DNA of 64,000 bases from Acetivibrio cellulolyticus CD2 (GCF_000179595.2 NZ_JH556659.1:933900-997899); one strand, 5' to 3'. Shown: positions 20,296 to 31,282, counted from the first letter of the stretch. Translations and numbers: made by a program. The notes: generated by a model not told the origin, from the sequence alone.

Positions 20296-20850
20296 CTAAT
20301 GACTGATTCCTTTTTCAATATCACTGATCGTAACAATATTCACCTTATCAACATCATATAATTTAACATTTACTACCTCAAACTTAGAAGTTGGAACATT
20401 TTTCCCAACATAATCAGCTCGGATAGGAAGTTCTCTATGTCCTCTATCAACCAAAACAGCAAGCTGAATCATTTTCGGTCTGCCAATATCCATAATTGCA
20501 TCTATTGCAGCCCTAGCTGTTCTACCTGTGTATATTACATCATCAATCAGTATAATCTCCTTACCATTAACAGAGAAATTTATTTCTGTGCCGTTTATTA
20601 TTGGATGTTCTGCCAACATACTTAAATCATCTCTATAAAGTGTTATGTCCAAAATTCCTACAGGAACCTCTTTACCCTCAACACCCTTTATTTTTTCAGC
20701 AATCATTTTTGCAAGAGGCACACCTCTTCGCTGAATACCAATGAGAACAATATTCTCTACACCCTTATTCTTCTCAATAATTTCGTGAGCTATTCTTGTA
20801 ACAGCTCTAATTATTCCACTTTCATCCATTATTTCAGCTTTATCAACCAT
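20296..20850 (-). CDS. pyrR: bifunctional pyr operon regulator / uracil phosphoribosyltransferase PyrR
   Basis: UMP-responsive RNA-binding protein that promotes transcription termination in pyr leaders. It may also have UPRT activity. The PRPP-binding loop [16 protein letters not shown] is at about residue 97. The 184 residues are normal. A PyrR-binding loop and terminator lie in its own leader (20956-21052), so it is probably self-regulated. Confidence 0.97.
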   Translation of the reverse strand: MVDKAEIMDESGIIRAVTRIAHEIIEKNKGVENIVLIGIQRRGVPLAKMIAEKIKGVEGKEVPVGILDITLYRDDLSMLAEHPIINGTEINFSVNGKEIILIDDVIYTGRTARAAIDAIMDIGRPKMIQLAVLVDRGHRELPIRADYVGKNVPTSKFEVVNVKLYDVDKVNIVTISDIEKGISH

Positions 20851-20955
20851 ATTTTATACACTCCAAAATTATTTAATACATTCAAAATCATAGGAACTGC
20901 ATTTTAACATTTTGTATGACTAGAAACCTGAAATCTAAAAGTACTGGGCGTCAAA

Positions 20956-21052
20956 AAAGCTTCCTACCAGATGACGGCAAGAAGCTAAATCACAATGTGT
21001 ATTTATACAAAATTGTATACTCTCAGCGCCACCTTTCTAGCCTCTCTGGACT
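20956..21052 (-). promoter_or_regulatory. PyrR-responsive attenuator in the pyrR leader
   Basis: The minus strand reads AGTCCAGAGAGGCT at 21052-21039, an exact match to the PyrR-binding loop consensus (ARUCCNGNGAGGYU). About 50 bp downstream is a terminator hairpin with arms AGCTTCTTGCC and GGTAGGAAGCT (about 20987-20957), followed by TTTTTT. With UMP, PyrR would bind the loop and allow the terminator to form before pyrR, about 100 bp further on. The rest of the 352-bp leader shows no gene. Confidence 0.85.
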
Positions 21053-21202
21053 CAATTAAAGGTAACTATTTAATTAAATATTATAGTAACACAATTTGTA
21101 TCTATTGTCTATATATTTTTAATGATTTTTTAATCTTATTTTTGAATTTATATTCCTCATGGATGAAGAAAATATAACTTTTACAGCTATTTCACTTATT
21201 CC

Positions 21203-21637
21203 TTATCTACCCGACCTTAGCTTAGGCTCTCTTCTTAAATTTATTCCCAATATTCCGCCAATTGAACCTGTAAGAACACCGGCAACCAACATTATTATAA
21301 CATGACTGTTGACCGAAAAATCTCTATATGTCAGACTGCTAACAAGGAACAGGATAGCCATATACAAAAAACCTATAATCCCTCCATTCATCCAACCTCT
21401 GCTCTGCACTCTGCAGGTAGAAGACCAGCCAGCTATTATTATGCTGATTAAGGTCGTAATAATCACCGCTGACGGAAGAAACTTTTCCGGGAAATCCATA
21501 TAGGTTAGAAAGAATGAAAAAACCATGAATAGCGGTATCGTGATTAAGTATGCAATAGCAATGCCTTTAATCATTGATACTATATTGGCATGCTCACTTA
21601 TAATATTTTTGGCCGTCTGGCTCGTTTTGTTTGTCAT
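21203..21637 (-). CDS. TIGR04086-type small membrane protein
   Basis: A 144-residue protein with four predicted transmembrane helices (about residues 24-45, 52-72, 84-104, 112-132) and a basic C-terminal tail ending RREPKLRSGR. The pattern and its proximity to yajC-tgt-queA match the clostridial TIGR04086 family, whose function is unknown. Its GGGGGG ribosome site directly abuts a perfect 16-bp hairpin (21647-21686). Confidence 0.7.
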   Translation of the reverse strand: MTNKTSQTAKNIISEHANIVSMIKGIAIAYLITIPLFMVFSFFLTYMDFPEKFLPSAVIITTLISIIIAGWSSTCRVQSRGWMNGGIIGFLYMAILFLVSSLTYRDFSVNSHVIIMLVAGVLTGSIGGILGINLRREPKLRSGR

Positions 21638-21646
21638 AACAACCCC

Positions 21647-21686
21647 CCAATAGATTAATAGTGTGTTTATACTATTAATCTATTGG
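21647..21686 (-). repeat. perfect 16-bp hairpin before the TIGR04086 gene
   Basis: CCAATAGATTAATAGT (21647-21662) and its exact inverse (21671-21686) surround an 8-base loop. On the minus strand the hairpin ends inside the GGGGGG ribosome site of the downstream gene, ten bases before the start codon. There is no U-run, so a role in translation or mRNA stability is more likely than termination. Confidence 0.75.
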
Positions 21687-21717
21687 AATTTTAAGCTTGT
21701 TAGAACAAGAAAATAAA

Positions 21718-21885
21718 TTACTTGTTTTCTTCTTTCAAATCATTTTCGTAAAGCATTTTTAAACATTCATCAAGCTGTTCCTCGGTAAACACGCCATCCC
21801 GAACCATTTTTCTATATACCGGTTTATCTCTCATCATACTCAAATAAACTTCAGTCTCATTATTCGCTTTTTTGTCCGCTGTCAT
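21718..21885 (-). CDS. 55-residue protein of unknown function
   Basis: Short gene starting MTADKKANNETEVYL and ending LKEENK, acidic, with two likely helices (VYRKMVRDGVF and TEEQLDECLKMLYEND). A GGGGGT purine run lies ten bases before the ATG. It is on the same strand as, and 80 bp upstream of, the TIGR04086 gene. I do not recognise it; it has one cysteine, so it is not the six-cysteine SCIFF peptide often found in this neighbourhood. Confidence 0.6.
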   Translation of the reverse strand: MTADKKANNETEVYLSMMRDKPVYRKMVRDGVFTEEQLDECLKMLYENDLKEENK

Positions 21886-22070
21886 TCCAATACCCCCTAC
21901 TCTTCTGTCATTTCCTTGAGCATACTATAATATTTTTAAAAAAAAGGTAATTTTTTTCAATAGCGAATTAATATTTTTAAATATATTTTAATTTTTGCAG
22001 AACTTTTTTTTGAGTCTACCTGTCTAATATGTATAAATTATCAAAATATTAACCAAGGAGTGAAGAAAAT

Positions 22071-24227
22071 ATGAAAACAAAAATGGCGCTATTTGTTGCG
22101 CTAATCATGATTATTACTGTATCCATACCCGGTTTTGTATTTGCTGCAAGTGATCCTGGGCTTGAAAGTGCAATTAAGTCAGCAAAGCAAATGTTTGATA
22201 TCCCCGAAGACTATAACAATTTTTCTTATAGTGTCAGAACTGAAGGCGATACAAAGATATGGGATCTTAACTGGAGCTCAAAAAGCGATAACGGTTCAAG
22301 CATCCAGATAACAATTGATAACACTGGAGATATATTAAACTATTATAATTACAAGAATACAAACTACGAAAACATTAAAAAGCTCCCGGCAATAAGTAAA
22401 TCTGCTGCTCAAACTAAAGCTGAAGAAACTGTTAAAAAACTGAATCCTGATATTTTTAGCAGCTTAAAGCCGATGGAAAATAGTCAAAGTATGTCTATTA
22501 ATGAAAGTTGCTATTCTTTTGGCTATGAAAGAACATACAACGGCATCCCGTTTCCACAAAACGGAATAAGTATATACATAGACAAACAGACTGGTGAAGT
22601 TCAGAATTACAACAAAACATGGATAAAAAACATTACCTTTCCTTCAAGCGAAAAAGCCATAAGTCTTAAGGAAGCCCAAGAGGCATATATTAAGAACCTC
22701 GGTCTTAGGCTTACATACCAGACCTCTACTGATGAAGGCAGTTTAAAAGTATTCGGAGCATATGTACCTGTATATAATTCAAGCTATTATATTGATGCTT
22801 TAACAGGTGAAAGGGTAAATTTAGAGCAATATTATTACGGTGGGAGATACGGAGATGAAAAACTTAAGTACAATGTCGCCTTCAGTACTACTGCAGGAGA
22901 TATCATACTCACGCCTGAAGAAATAGAGGCGGTAGAAGAAGTCTCAAAACTTATCAGCCAGGAAAATGCAGAAAAGATAGCTAGAGAATTAAAGATTCTC
23001 GAACTTGATGAAACCTTCACCCTACAAAGCGCAAGTCTTTTTAAAGGTTGGTCTGGAATAAAAGGCTACCAGTGGGAACTGTATTTTACCAAGTCAAATG
23101 ATAAAGACTACAGGAATGTAAATGTCGCTATTGATGCTACTACCGGGGAGATAACAAGCTTTTACACAGGTTATCCAAGCAGTGAAGACAGTACTCCCAA
23201 ATATGACAAGGATGCTGCAAAAAAAGCTGTCGAGGAGTTTTTAAAACAATTTCAAGCAAATAAGTTTAAAGAAACTCAATATGAAGAAATAAATAACTAC
23301 CCAGGCACTTACCCTGCTGATTATAAGCCTACAAACTTTTGGTTTAAATATGAAAGAACTGTAAACGGTATCCCTGTTCCTGAAAATAATATTTCTGTTG
23401 AATTTGATGCTATATCAGGTAAGATTACAAACTACGGTTTAGCATGGTTTGATACAAAATTCCCTTCCCTGGACAATGCTGTTGCCATCGATGACATCTA
23501 TGAAATTTTCTTTAAGGACATTGGATTGAAACTTCAGTATACAACAGGAAATTCAGATATTATTTACACTAAAGAATCGGGCCAAAATGCAACAGTTCAG
23601 AAGGAAGCAAAGTTGGTATACACTGTAAATCCCGACAAACCCTCAAGCCTTGATGCTTTAACTGGGGTGATTTTAGATTCATATGGAAAACCTTACGAAG
23701 AGAAAAAGCAATTGGAATACACTGATATTTCGGGACATTATGCTCAAAAAGAAATTGAGCTTCTTGCGCAAGCAGGTATTGGCCTTGAAGGACCAGAACT
23801 AAAACCAAATGAACAAATCAAGCAAAAGGACTTCCTGCTATTAATATCACAAGTAATCAGCAACGGATATCGTTTTTATGGAAAAACTACCCTGGCCAAT
23901 ACTGATGAAACAGAGGATCTTTATAAATTACTAATACAAGAAGGTATCATAAAAGAGAATGAAAAAAATCCTGAAGGATCTTTGACAAGAGAGGACAGCG
24001 TCAAATTTGTAGTAAGGGCATTAAAGTATGAAAAAGTAGCTGCACTGAGCGACATTTTTAATTGTAAATTTAAAGACAAGAACGAAATAAGCCCTGATCT
24101 CATTGGACACGTAGTGATTGCTAAAGGACTTAAGATTATAAACGGCCACGGAGATTACTTCAGACCAAAGGCAAAACTAAAAAAAGCAGACGCACTAATT
24201 ATAATATACAATTACCTGCAAATTTAA
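22071..24227 (+). CDS. secreted YcdB/YcdC-repeat protein with SLH-like C terminus
   Basis: A 718-residue exported protein. A signal peptide (residues 1-26, KTKMALFVALIMIITVSIPG then FVFAAS) is followed by two tandem YcdB/YcdC-type units (about 30-260 and 290-540). Each unit has a PepSY-like pattern: SYxFGYERTYNGIPFPQNGI near 152, FWFKYERTVNGIPVPENNI near 423, and xxDALTGE strands. The C terminus (about 560-718) has S-layer-homology-like segments (YTDISGHYAQKEIELLAQAG, ...FKDKNEISPDLIGHVVIAKG), suggesting wall attachment. The start has AAGGAG nine bases upstream. It is transcribed opposite to both neighbouring operons and ends with two hairpins. Molecular function unknown. Confidence 0.8.
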   Translation: MKTKMALFVALIMIITVSIPGFVFAASDPGLESAIKSAKQMFDIPEDYNNFSYSVRTEGDTKIWDLNWSSKSDNGSSIQITIDNTGDILNYYNYKNTNYENIKKLPAISKSAAQTKAEETVKKLNPDIFSSLKPMENSQSMSINESCYSFGYERTYNGIPFPQNGISIYIDKQTGEVQNYNKTWIKNITFPSSEKAISLKEAQEAYIKNLGLRLTYQTSTDEGSLKVFGAYVPVYNSSYYIDALTGERVNLEQYYYGGRYGDEKLKYNVAFSTTAGDIILTPEEIEAVEEVSKLISQENAEKIARELKILELDETFTLQSASLFKGWSGIKGYQWELYFTKSNDKDYRNVNVAIDATTGEITSFYTGYPSSEDSTPKYDKDAAKKAVEEFLKQFQANKFKETQYEEINNYPGTYPADYKPTNFWFKYERTVNGIPVPENNISVEFDAISGKITNYGLAWFDTKFPSLDNAVAIDDIYEIFFKDIGLKLQYTTGNSDIIYTKESGQNATVQKEAKLVYTVNPDKPSSLDALTGVILDSYGKPYEEKKQLEYTDISGHYAQKEIELLAQAGIGLEGPELKPNEQIKQKDFLLLISQVISNGYRFYGKTTLANTDETEDLYKLLIQEGIIKENEKNPEGSLTREDSVKFVVRALKYEKVAALSDIFNCKFKDKNEISPDLIGHVVIAKGLKIINGHGDYFRPKAKLKKADALIIIYNYLQI

Positions 24228-24244
24228 CATTTTATTAAATACAC

Positions 24245-24266
24245 GAGGAGGTCCTTGTGCCTCCTC
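24245..24266 (+). terminator. hairpin after the YcdB-type gene
   Basis: GAGGAGG / CCTCCTC with an 8-base loop, then TCCCTCTTT. It is probably the first part of a tandem terminator. Confidence 0.55.
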
Positions 24267-24291
24267 TCCCTCTTTAATTTTCAAATTTTTA

Positions 24292-24314
24292 AAAGGTCTT
24301 TAAGGCCTTTTTTT
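24292..24314 (+). terminator. terminator of the YcdB-type gene
   Basis: Stem AAAGGTCT / AGGCCTTT (one G-U pair), 3-base loop, followed by TTTT in a run of seven Ts; 65 bp after the stop codon. Confidence 0.75.
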
Positions 24315-24443
24315 AATGTGATTTTGACTTTTTTAATTTTTTTAGTATATACAAGCTAAAATGGATTTAATTAATTAAATAAACTTTTTAAAATAGTTAA
24401 AACTAAATACGAATAAGAATAACATTTGAAGGAGGGTACAAAC

Positions 24444-24917
24444 ATGGGCTTTTTTGATTTTTTCTATAATAATGATGCGTTGAAAAACCTAAATAAATCG
24501 AGTGAGAATACACGTGAAAATGCTTCAAGGTTTCAGCCGTTTAATGAAGAGTTCTCAATGGATATGACTACAGAACCCTATGGTACCAATATAAAAGAAT
24601 TGGACAATTCTTATTCAAGCAGCGGTGTTGAAATTCATGATACCAGAAACACTCTTAGGGTGTTGTACAGCGGTATATTAGCTAAAAATGGCGCTAAAGA
24701 GATATATGCAGTTATAGGATATGGTGATAATCTGAACTGGGAAAATGTTCAAGAGTATCCTATGCACAAGCTGTCAAACAAAAAATATGAGTTAATTTTC
24801 CCGGTGAACAGGGCAGGAGAAATAAATATGGCCTTCAAAGATTCGGCAAATAACTGGGATAACAATTCAGGAAGAAACTTTACATTTACTAACTATGTTT
24901 ACGAGGGCAGCCATTAG
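24444..24917 (+). CDS. CBM25-like carbohydrate-binding protein without signal peptide
   Basis: A 157-residue protein. Residues about 60-155 look like a family 25 starch-binding module: LRVLYSGILAKNGAKEIYAV, GYGDNLNWENVQEYPM, FPVNRAGEINMAFKDSANNW then DNNSGRNFTF. The N-terminal 45 residues (MGFFDFFYNNDALKNLNKSS...) are polar and show no export signal, so it should stay in the cytoplasm. The ATG at 24444 is fixed by GGAGGG seven bases upstream; an earlier TTG would place that site inside the gene. It is a single gene with its own terminator. Binding to intracellular glycogen is plausible but inferred. Confidence 0.75.
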   Translation: MGFFDFFYNNDALKNLNKSSENTRENASRFQPFNEEFSMDMTTEPYGTNIKELDNSYSSSGVEIHDTRNTLRVLYSGILAKNGAKEIYAVIGYGDNLNWENVQEYPMHKLSNKKYELIFPVNRAGEINMAFKDSANNWDNNSGRNFTFTNYVYEGSH

Positions 24918-24932
24918 GCTGCCCCCTTTTTT
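24905..24932 (+). terminator. terminator of the CBM25-like gene
   Basis: GGGCAGCC / GGCTGCCC with a 4-base loop, then CCTTTTTT. The left arm overlaps the last codons and the stop codon. Confidence 0.9.
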
Positions 24933-24962
24933 GAACACTATTGAAACCTCTTTATTGGTATA

Positions 24963-24988
24963 AAAAAAACGCTTGATCATCAAGCGTT
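24963..24988 (-). terminator. terminator of the queA-tgt-yajC unit
   Basis: AACGCTTGA / TCAAGCGTT with a 3-base loop, followed on the minus strand by TTTTTT. It touches the yajC stop codon. Confidence 0.88.
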
Positions 24989-25272
24989 TATTTCTTTTCC
25001 GGTGTTGTAATACTATCAATTGCAAACCTTAAAAGCTTTAACTGTGTTTTTGCAACGCCAGTTTCAATTGTAATCTCATCATCTTTAACATTTACTACTT
25101 TGCCTATTATTCCACCGATTGTTACTACCTCATCCCCATCTTTGATGGAATCTTGCATATCCTTCCTTGCCTTGTCTTTCTTTTTTTGTGGCATGAATAT
25201 CATGAAATACATAATTGCAATGAATGCCACTGGCAGCAACAAAGCGCTGATTATTTGCTGAACACCTTGCAT
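24988..25272 (-). CDS. yajC: Sec translocon auxiliary subunit YajC
   Basis: A 94-residue single-pass membrane protein that associates with SecDF. One transmembrane helix (about residues 5-27) is followed by FMPQKKKDKARKDMQ and the beta-rich DGDEVVTIGGIIGKVV, the family hallmark. Located 27 bp after tgt, its usual neighbour. Confidence 0.95.
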   Translation of the reverse strand: MQGVQQIISALLLPVAFIAIMYFMIFMPQKKKDKARKDMQDSIKDGDEVVTIGGIIGKVVNVKDDEITIETGVAKTQLKLLRFAIDSITTPEKK

Positions 25273-25298
25273 AGTAGACCTCCTAGTTTTATATAAAT

Positions 25299-27462
<2,164 letters not shown>

Positions 27463-27686
27463 CGTTTACCAAACACCATTTCTTAAAAATTGATTACAAC
27501 ACATGTAGAATAATACATTAAAAAACTATCTATTGCAAGGTATAATAAGAAATTACATATACATATTATTATTGATAATTACATAAAAATTATGATAAAA
27601 AGCCTTATGTAATCAATAATTTTATCCCAGTTTCGGTAACAATGAAAAAGGTTATTTTGATTTTAAATGATACTAAGTATTTTCAG

Positions 27687-29405
27687 CTATTCAACCTTGG
27701 TACCTGTAAAGTAATGTGTTAGAATCTCCTTATACGTAAGTCCTGCATTTGCCATACCCTTTGCCCCTTCCTGACTCATCCCAATTCCATGGCCCCAGCC
27801 TTTTCCTGTAAAGATGTACGTAGTAGGAACAGCAGGTACTGTCTTTTTTGTATTATTCGAACTTATTATACTAACATTATTTGAGGTACTTATTGTCTTC
27901 ACGCCTGAGGAAGTCATAACTTTTTTCCCTGAGAGTTGAGTATTTGAAGAGCTGCCATCCTGCTTCAAAACAGCCACGTCAGAATCGGTGGTAATGTCAA
28001 ACCACTGGCTGTCAAGGCTTAGAAACGATCTGGTATTGCCATTTGTATAAATACGCTGATCATTTGCTCCCTTAACAACAAGTTCGGTTGCCCTTCCTGC
28101 TTCCGACCTTTTCGTAATAAATACAGCCTGTATATTTCCAAGTTTATAACCTCTTTTGGTCATTATTTCGCCAATTTTTTGTGCAGTATAAGATACCTGC
28201 CAATTGTAATGCCATGACTTACCCGATTCATATGGATCATCTACGCTTACCAGATACGGATAATCCTCACTACCCCATACATTCTTTACATCCTCTGTTT
28301 TACCACCACTTGAACTGAAATAAAAAACCGCTGCCGGTTTGCCTTTATATGTAACAATCTCTCCCTTTGTATCATCGATAGCCTTATTTGTTGCCTTATC
28401 TTCAACACTATAGCCTTTATAGACCTGAGAATAGGTTGTTGTACAAAGATTAAATTTCAGATGGCTGTATTTTGATAAATTATTAAGTGTATATGTTCTA
28501 GCTGCAACAGCTTGTGCCTTCAGTGCTTCAACATGTGAACCTGCACCTATTTCTCCGGGAACAACTCCATAAAGGTATTCTTCAGTAGGTAAAACATTTA
28601 TAACCGTCATATCACTTCCGGTTTGTCTTAACACCTCAAGCCCTCCACGAAATACCTTTTTATTGTCGCTATTGAGCTTAAATAAAGAAGGTGAACCACC
28701 TTCATGCGGATAAACTCTAAAAGCTCCGTTTACGCTATCATACATCAATTTTACCTGGCCATCGGAAGACAGAATAACAATCCTCTTGGATGAAGGAGGA
28801 ATAACACTATAGTCTGCAATACCTCCTAATGCCACCTGTGCAGCATTTTCATCCAAGTAAAATCCGCTCCATATCTGCCATGTATCTGAAAATACCGGAT
28901 ATGCATCAATCCCATTTTTTTTGTATTCTTCAAGCTGCGCAGTCATTGCGTAGTAACTGTCATAGCTGCCTCCCAGATTGGCATGATAAGCTCCAATTTT
29001 CTCACCATCAGGTATTGCTGCTGATTCCGGGCTATATTCGGTAAGAGTACCTTTATTATTTACATAAAAGGCATCCTTTCTTATTATTATAGCATTATTT
29101 GTCGTTTCTTCAGTAAGAACTGTAAAACCACTGTCTGAATAACTCCCTATCTGAAGTCCACTTTCACTATCAACGGTAAAGCTTGAGAGCGCTGTATATT
29201 GCTTAGTTTTATCATCATTAAAATACAGTCCTATTCTTACCTGCCCTGGCACACCTGAATATGCCCAACACACATTGCACATTAAAAATGAAATTATTAG
29301 CGGCAGTAAAATGAAAATTGCATTTTTAAAATGAAATAACCGAGCCTTATGTACACACTCTTCTTGCATAAACTCAATATCCCTATGACAAAATTCGCCC
29401 AACAT
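27687..29405 (-). CDS. SpoIID/LytB-domain protein
   Basis: A 572-residue exported protein with one membrane-spanning or signal helix at about residues 28-48 (AIFILLPLIISFLMCNVCWA). The SpoIID domain follows at about 265-430 (PTEEYLYGVVPGEIGAG, ALKAQAVAARTY, FYFSSSGGKTEDVKNVWG). The C-terminal end has GKGWGHGIGMSQEGAKGMA, the conserved motif of this family. SpoIID is a lytic transglycosylase that degrades denuded glycan during engulfment; LytB-type relatives modify amidase activity. The N-terminal 230 residues contain a SPOR-like region (AMTAQLEEYKKNGIDAYPVF). It starts the block that continues to queA after 224 bp. Not certain to be the sporulation-specific paralogue. Confidence 0.88.
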   Translation of the reverse strand: MLGEFCHRDIEFMQEECVHKARLFHFKNAIFILLPLIISFLMCNVCWAYSGVPGQVRIGLYFNDDKTKQYTALSSFTVDSESGLQIGSYSDSGFTVLTEETTNNAIIIRKDAFYVNNKGTLTEYSPESAAIPDGEKIGAYHANLGGSYDSYYAMTAQLEEYKKNGIDAYPVFSDTWQIWSGFYLDENAAQVALGGIADYSVIPPSSKRIVILSSDGQVKLMYDSVNGAFRVYPHEGGSPSLFKLNSDNKKVFRGGLEVLRQTGSDMTVINVLPTEEYLYGVVPGEIGAGSHVEALKAQAVAARTYTLNNLSKYSHLKFNLCTTTYSQVYKGYSVEDKATNKAIDDTKGEIVTYKGKPAAVFYFSSSGGKTEDVKNVWGSEDYPYLVSVDDPYESGKSWHYNWQVSYTAQKIGEIMTKRGYKLGNIQAVFITKRSEAGRATELVVKGANDQRIYTNGNTRSFLSLDSQWFDITTDSDVAVLKQDGSSSNTQLSGKKVMTSSGVKTISTSNNVSIISSNNTKKTVPAVPTTYIFTGKGWGHGIGMSQEGAKGMANAGLTYKEILTHYFTGTKVE

Positions 29406-29571
29406 ACCCTTTCCCCCAATTTATCCTTTGTAAAATTAACTTTTTAAACCATATATATTCATATATTCGACAAAAGTTTCCACGCCCCTTTATTGTAACA
29501 TAAATGTAAAACTTAAAATCACCATTTATACGCCTTAAGGGATTTTTATAAAATTGCTAAAGAATAAACTT

Positions 29572-29602
29572 TTTAGGAATTCTGAAAATATAACTTCAGC
29601 TA
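29572..29602. repeat. palindromic dispersed repeat, copy 1
   Basis: TTTAGGAAT then TCTGAA-8 nt-TTCAGC-TA, nearly identical to copies at 48760, 54123 and 63470. The core can form a short hairpin (CTGAA/TTCAG). Confidence 0.6.
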
Positions 29603-29746
29603 AGTTCACAAATTTATTGGGGGTGCATATAATATTAATATACAAAACAATAAAAAGGGCACCAAATATGCTTTTCTGTCCTTTTTCTACACTTCAAAAA
29701 ACAGTTTGACAATCAGTACTCAAGATGTTAGAATAATAAAAAAATA

Positions 29747-29932
29747 ATGTGTGGTAGAGGCGCGGTTTTCAATAGTATGCTTACTGAGAAGTATGGGCTT
29801 TGTTGATGTAAGTTGAAAGGGTAAACTGCCGAAGAATGGATTTCCCAAATAGAATTTCGTTCTGGTTATTCGGTTAACAGCCGTATGACTGTCATCAATC
29901 GTTTGATGGAGCGCTATCAGTTCATACACTAA
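29747..29932 (+). pseudogene. probable decayed gene remnant
   Basis: An ATG at 29747 opens MCGRGAVFNSMLTEKYGL and then stops. MCGR is the conserved start of SRAP/YedK proteins, where Cys2 is catalytic, but that is only four residues. A separate open frame (29825-29932) gives EEWISQIEFRSGYSVNSR...and ends LMERYQFIH. Forty bases later comes a good plus-strand terminator. This looks like the worn remains of one transcription unit. The family is not established. Confidence 0.25.
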
Positions 29933-29972
29933 AGTTGTACATAGTACTTCTTTTATACAAAACAAATGAACT

Positions 29973-30000
29973 GCTGGTATCCATACCAGCTTTTTTATTT
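29973..30000 (+). terminator. plus-strand terminator upstream of asd
   Basis: GCTGGTAT / ATACCAGC with a 2-base loop, then TTTTTTATTT. It is a strong intrinsic terminator with no intact gene in front of it, which supports the idea of a lost gene at 29747-29932. Confidence 0.85.
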
Positions 30001-30178
30001 GGTAAATCTTTGGAGCGGATGTCATAAAATTGAATGGAGTTAATGCTTCCAGAGATGATTATATTTGCATAGGAAAACGTTCTTTCCTAATAATATAAGA
30101 TGGTACAGCGTTAAACACACATGGTTTTGAAAAATAATAAACACAAAATATTGTGAAAAATTTTAGGAGGCAATTACA

Positions 30179-31177
30179 ATGAAGAAAATTAACTTGGCAG
30201 TTGTTGGAGCTACAGGAATGGTTGGTAGAACTTTTATAAAAGTATTGGAAGAAAGAAATTTACCTATTGAAAATATATATTTCTTTTCTTCAAGCCGTTC
30301 AGCAGGATCAAAAATTACTTTTAACGGAAAAGAATACACTGTAGAAGAGCTTACAGAAACTTCTTTCGACAGAGGCATTGACATTGCACTTTTCTCAGCT
30401 GGTGGAAGCACAAGCGAAAAATTTTCACCTATAGCTGCTTCAAAGGGATGTGTAGTTGTAGATAACAGCAGTCAATGGAGAATGGACCCGGCTGTTCCAT
30501 TGGTAGTACCTGAAGTTAACCCACAGGACATCGCATGGCATAAAGGTATCATTGCAAATCCAAACTGTTCAACTATACAGGCAGTTGTAGCTTTAAAACC
30601 ACTGCATGACAAATACAAGATCAAGAGAATAGTTTACTCAACATACCAGGCTGTTTCAGGAGCAGGTATGAAGGGTTATTCTGACCTTGAAAACGGACTT
30701 AAAGGTGAAGCTCCTAAGAAGTTCCCTCACCCTATTGCCGGAAACTGTCTGCCTCACATTGACGTATTCCTTCCAAACGGTTATACAAAGGAAGAGGAAA
30801 AAATGGTTAACGAGACAAGAAAGATTTTAGGAGACCAAAACTTAAGAGTTACTGCTACAACAGTTAGAGTACCTGTATATAACGGACACAGTGAATCAAT
30901 TAACGTTGAGTTCGAAAAACAGTTCGATTTGGATGAATTAAAGGAAGCTTTAAAAAATGCTCCAGGCTTAATAGTAGAAGACGATCCACAAAACAATGTA
31001 TATCCTATGGCTTTAAGTGCATCAGGTAAGGATGAAACTTTCGTAGGTAGAATCCGTCGTGATGAAAGTGTTGAAAGCGGAGTAAATCTATGGGTTGTTG
31101 CAGATAATATAAGAAAAGGTGCAGCTACAAATGCTGTTCAGATTGCTCAAGAACTCATTAAAATGTGGAATAAGTAA
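30179..31177 (+). CDS. asd: aspartate-semialdehyde dehydrogenase
   Basis: Reduces aspartyl phosphate to aspartate semialdehyde, the branch point to lysine/DAP, threonine and methionine. The NADP loop GATGMVGRTF is at residue 9, the catalytic Cys is in NPNCSTIQ (about 126), the substrate Arg/His region is TTVRVPVYNGHSE (about 222), and the length of 332 is normal. The strong ribosome site TTAGGAGG lies nine bases upstream. First gene of asd-dapA-dapB-ACT. Confidence 0.97.
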   Translation: MKKINLAVVGATGMVGRTFIKVLEERNLPIENIYFFSSSRSAGSKITFNGKEYTVEELTETSFDRGIDIALFSAGGSTSEKFSPIAASKGCVVVDNSSQWRMDPAVPLVVPEVNPQDIAWHKGIIANPNCSTIQAVVALKPLHDKYKIKRIVYSTYQAVSGAGMKGYSDLENGLKGEAPKKFPHPIAGNCLPHIDVFLPNGYTKEEEKMVNETRKILGDQNLRVTATTVRVPVYNGHSESINVEFEKQFDLDELKEALKNAPGLIVEDDPQNNVYPMALSASGKDETFVGRIRRDESVESGVNLWVVADNIRKGAATNAVQIAQELIKMWNK

Positions 31178-31282
31178 TAAAATATTGGCCCAAGTTATTA
31201 GCAATTAAGCAACTCTAGTAGAGTAGATTTGCAGCACATAAAGTTAATGTGTTGCAAACTACCTTAAGAAAGGATGTTAAAT

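Larger units (their letters stand above)
29406..30178 (+). other. long spacer between the SpoIID-type gene and asd
   Basis: A 773-bp stretch between divergent genes. It holds one copy of the dispersed palindromic repeat (29572-29602), a decayed plus-strand coding remnant (29747-29932) and a strong plus-strand terminator (29973-30000). A possible promoter for asd lies near 30064-30092 (TTGCAT, 17 bp, TAATAA). No lysine riboswitch was recognised. Confidence 0.5.

Noticed and set aside
29720-30025. 101-codon minus-strand ORF in the spacer before asd
   Set aside because: Runs antisense through a strong terminator and the decayed remnant; composition not protein-like.
30000-30178. Lysine riboswitch before asd
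   Set aside because: No L-box-like sequence order and the leader is too short.
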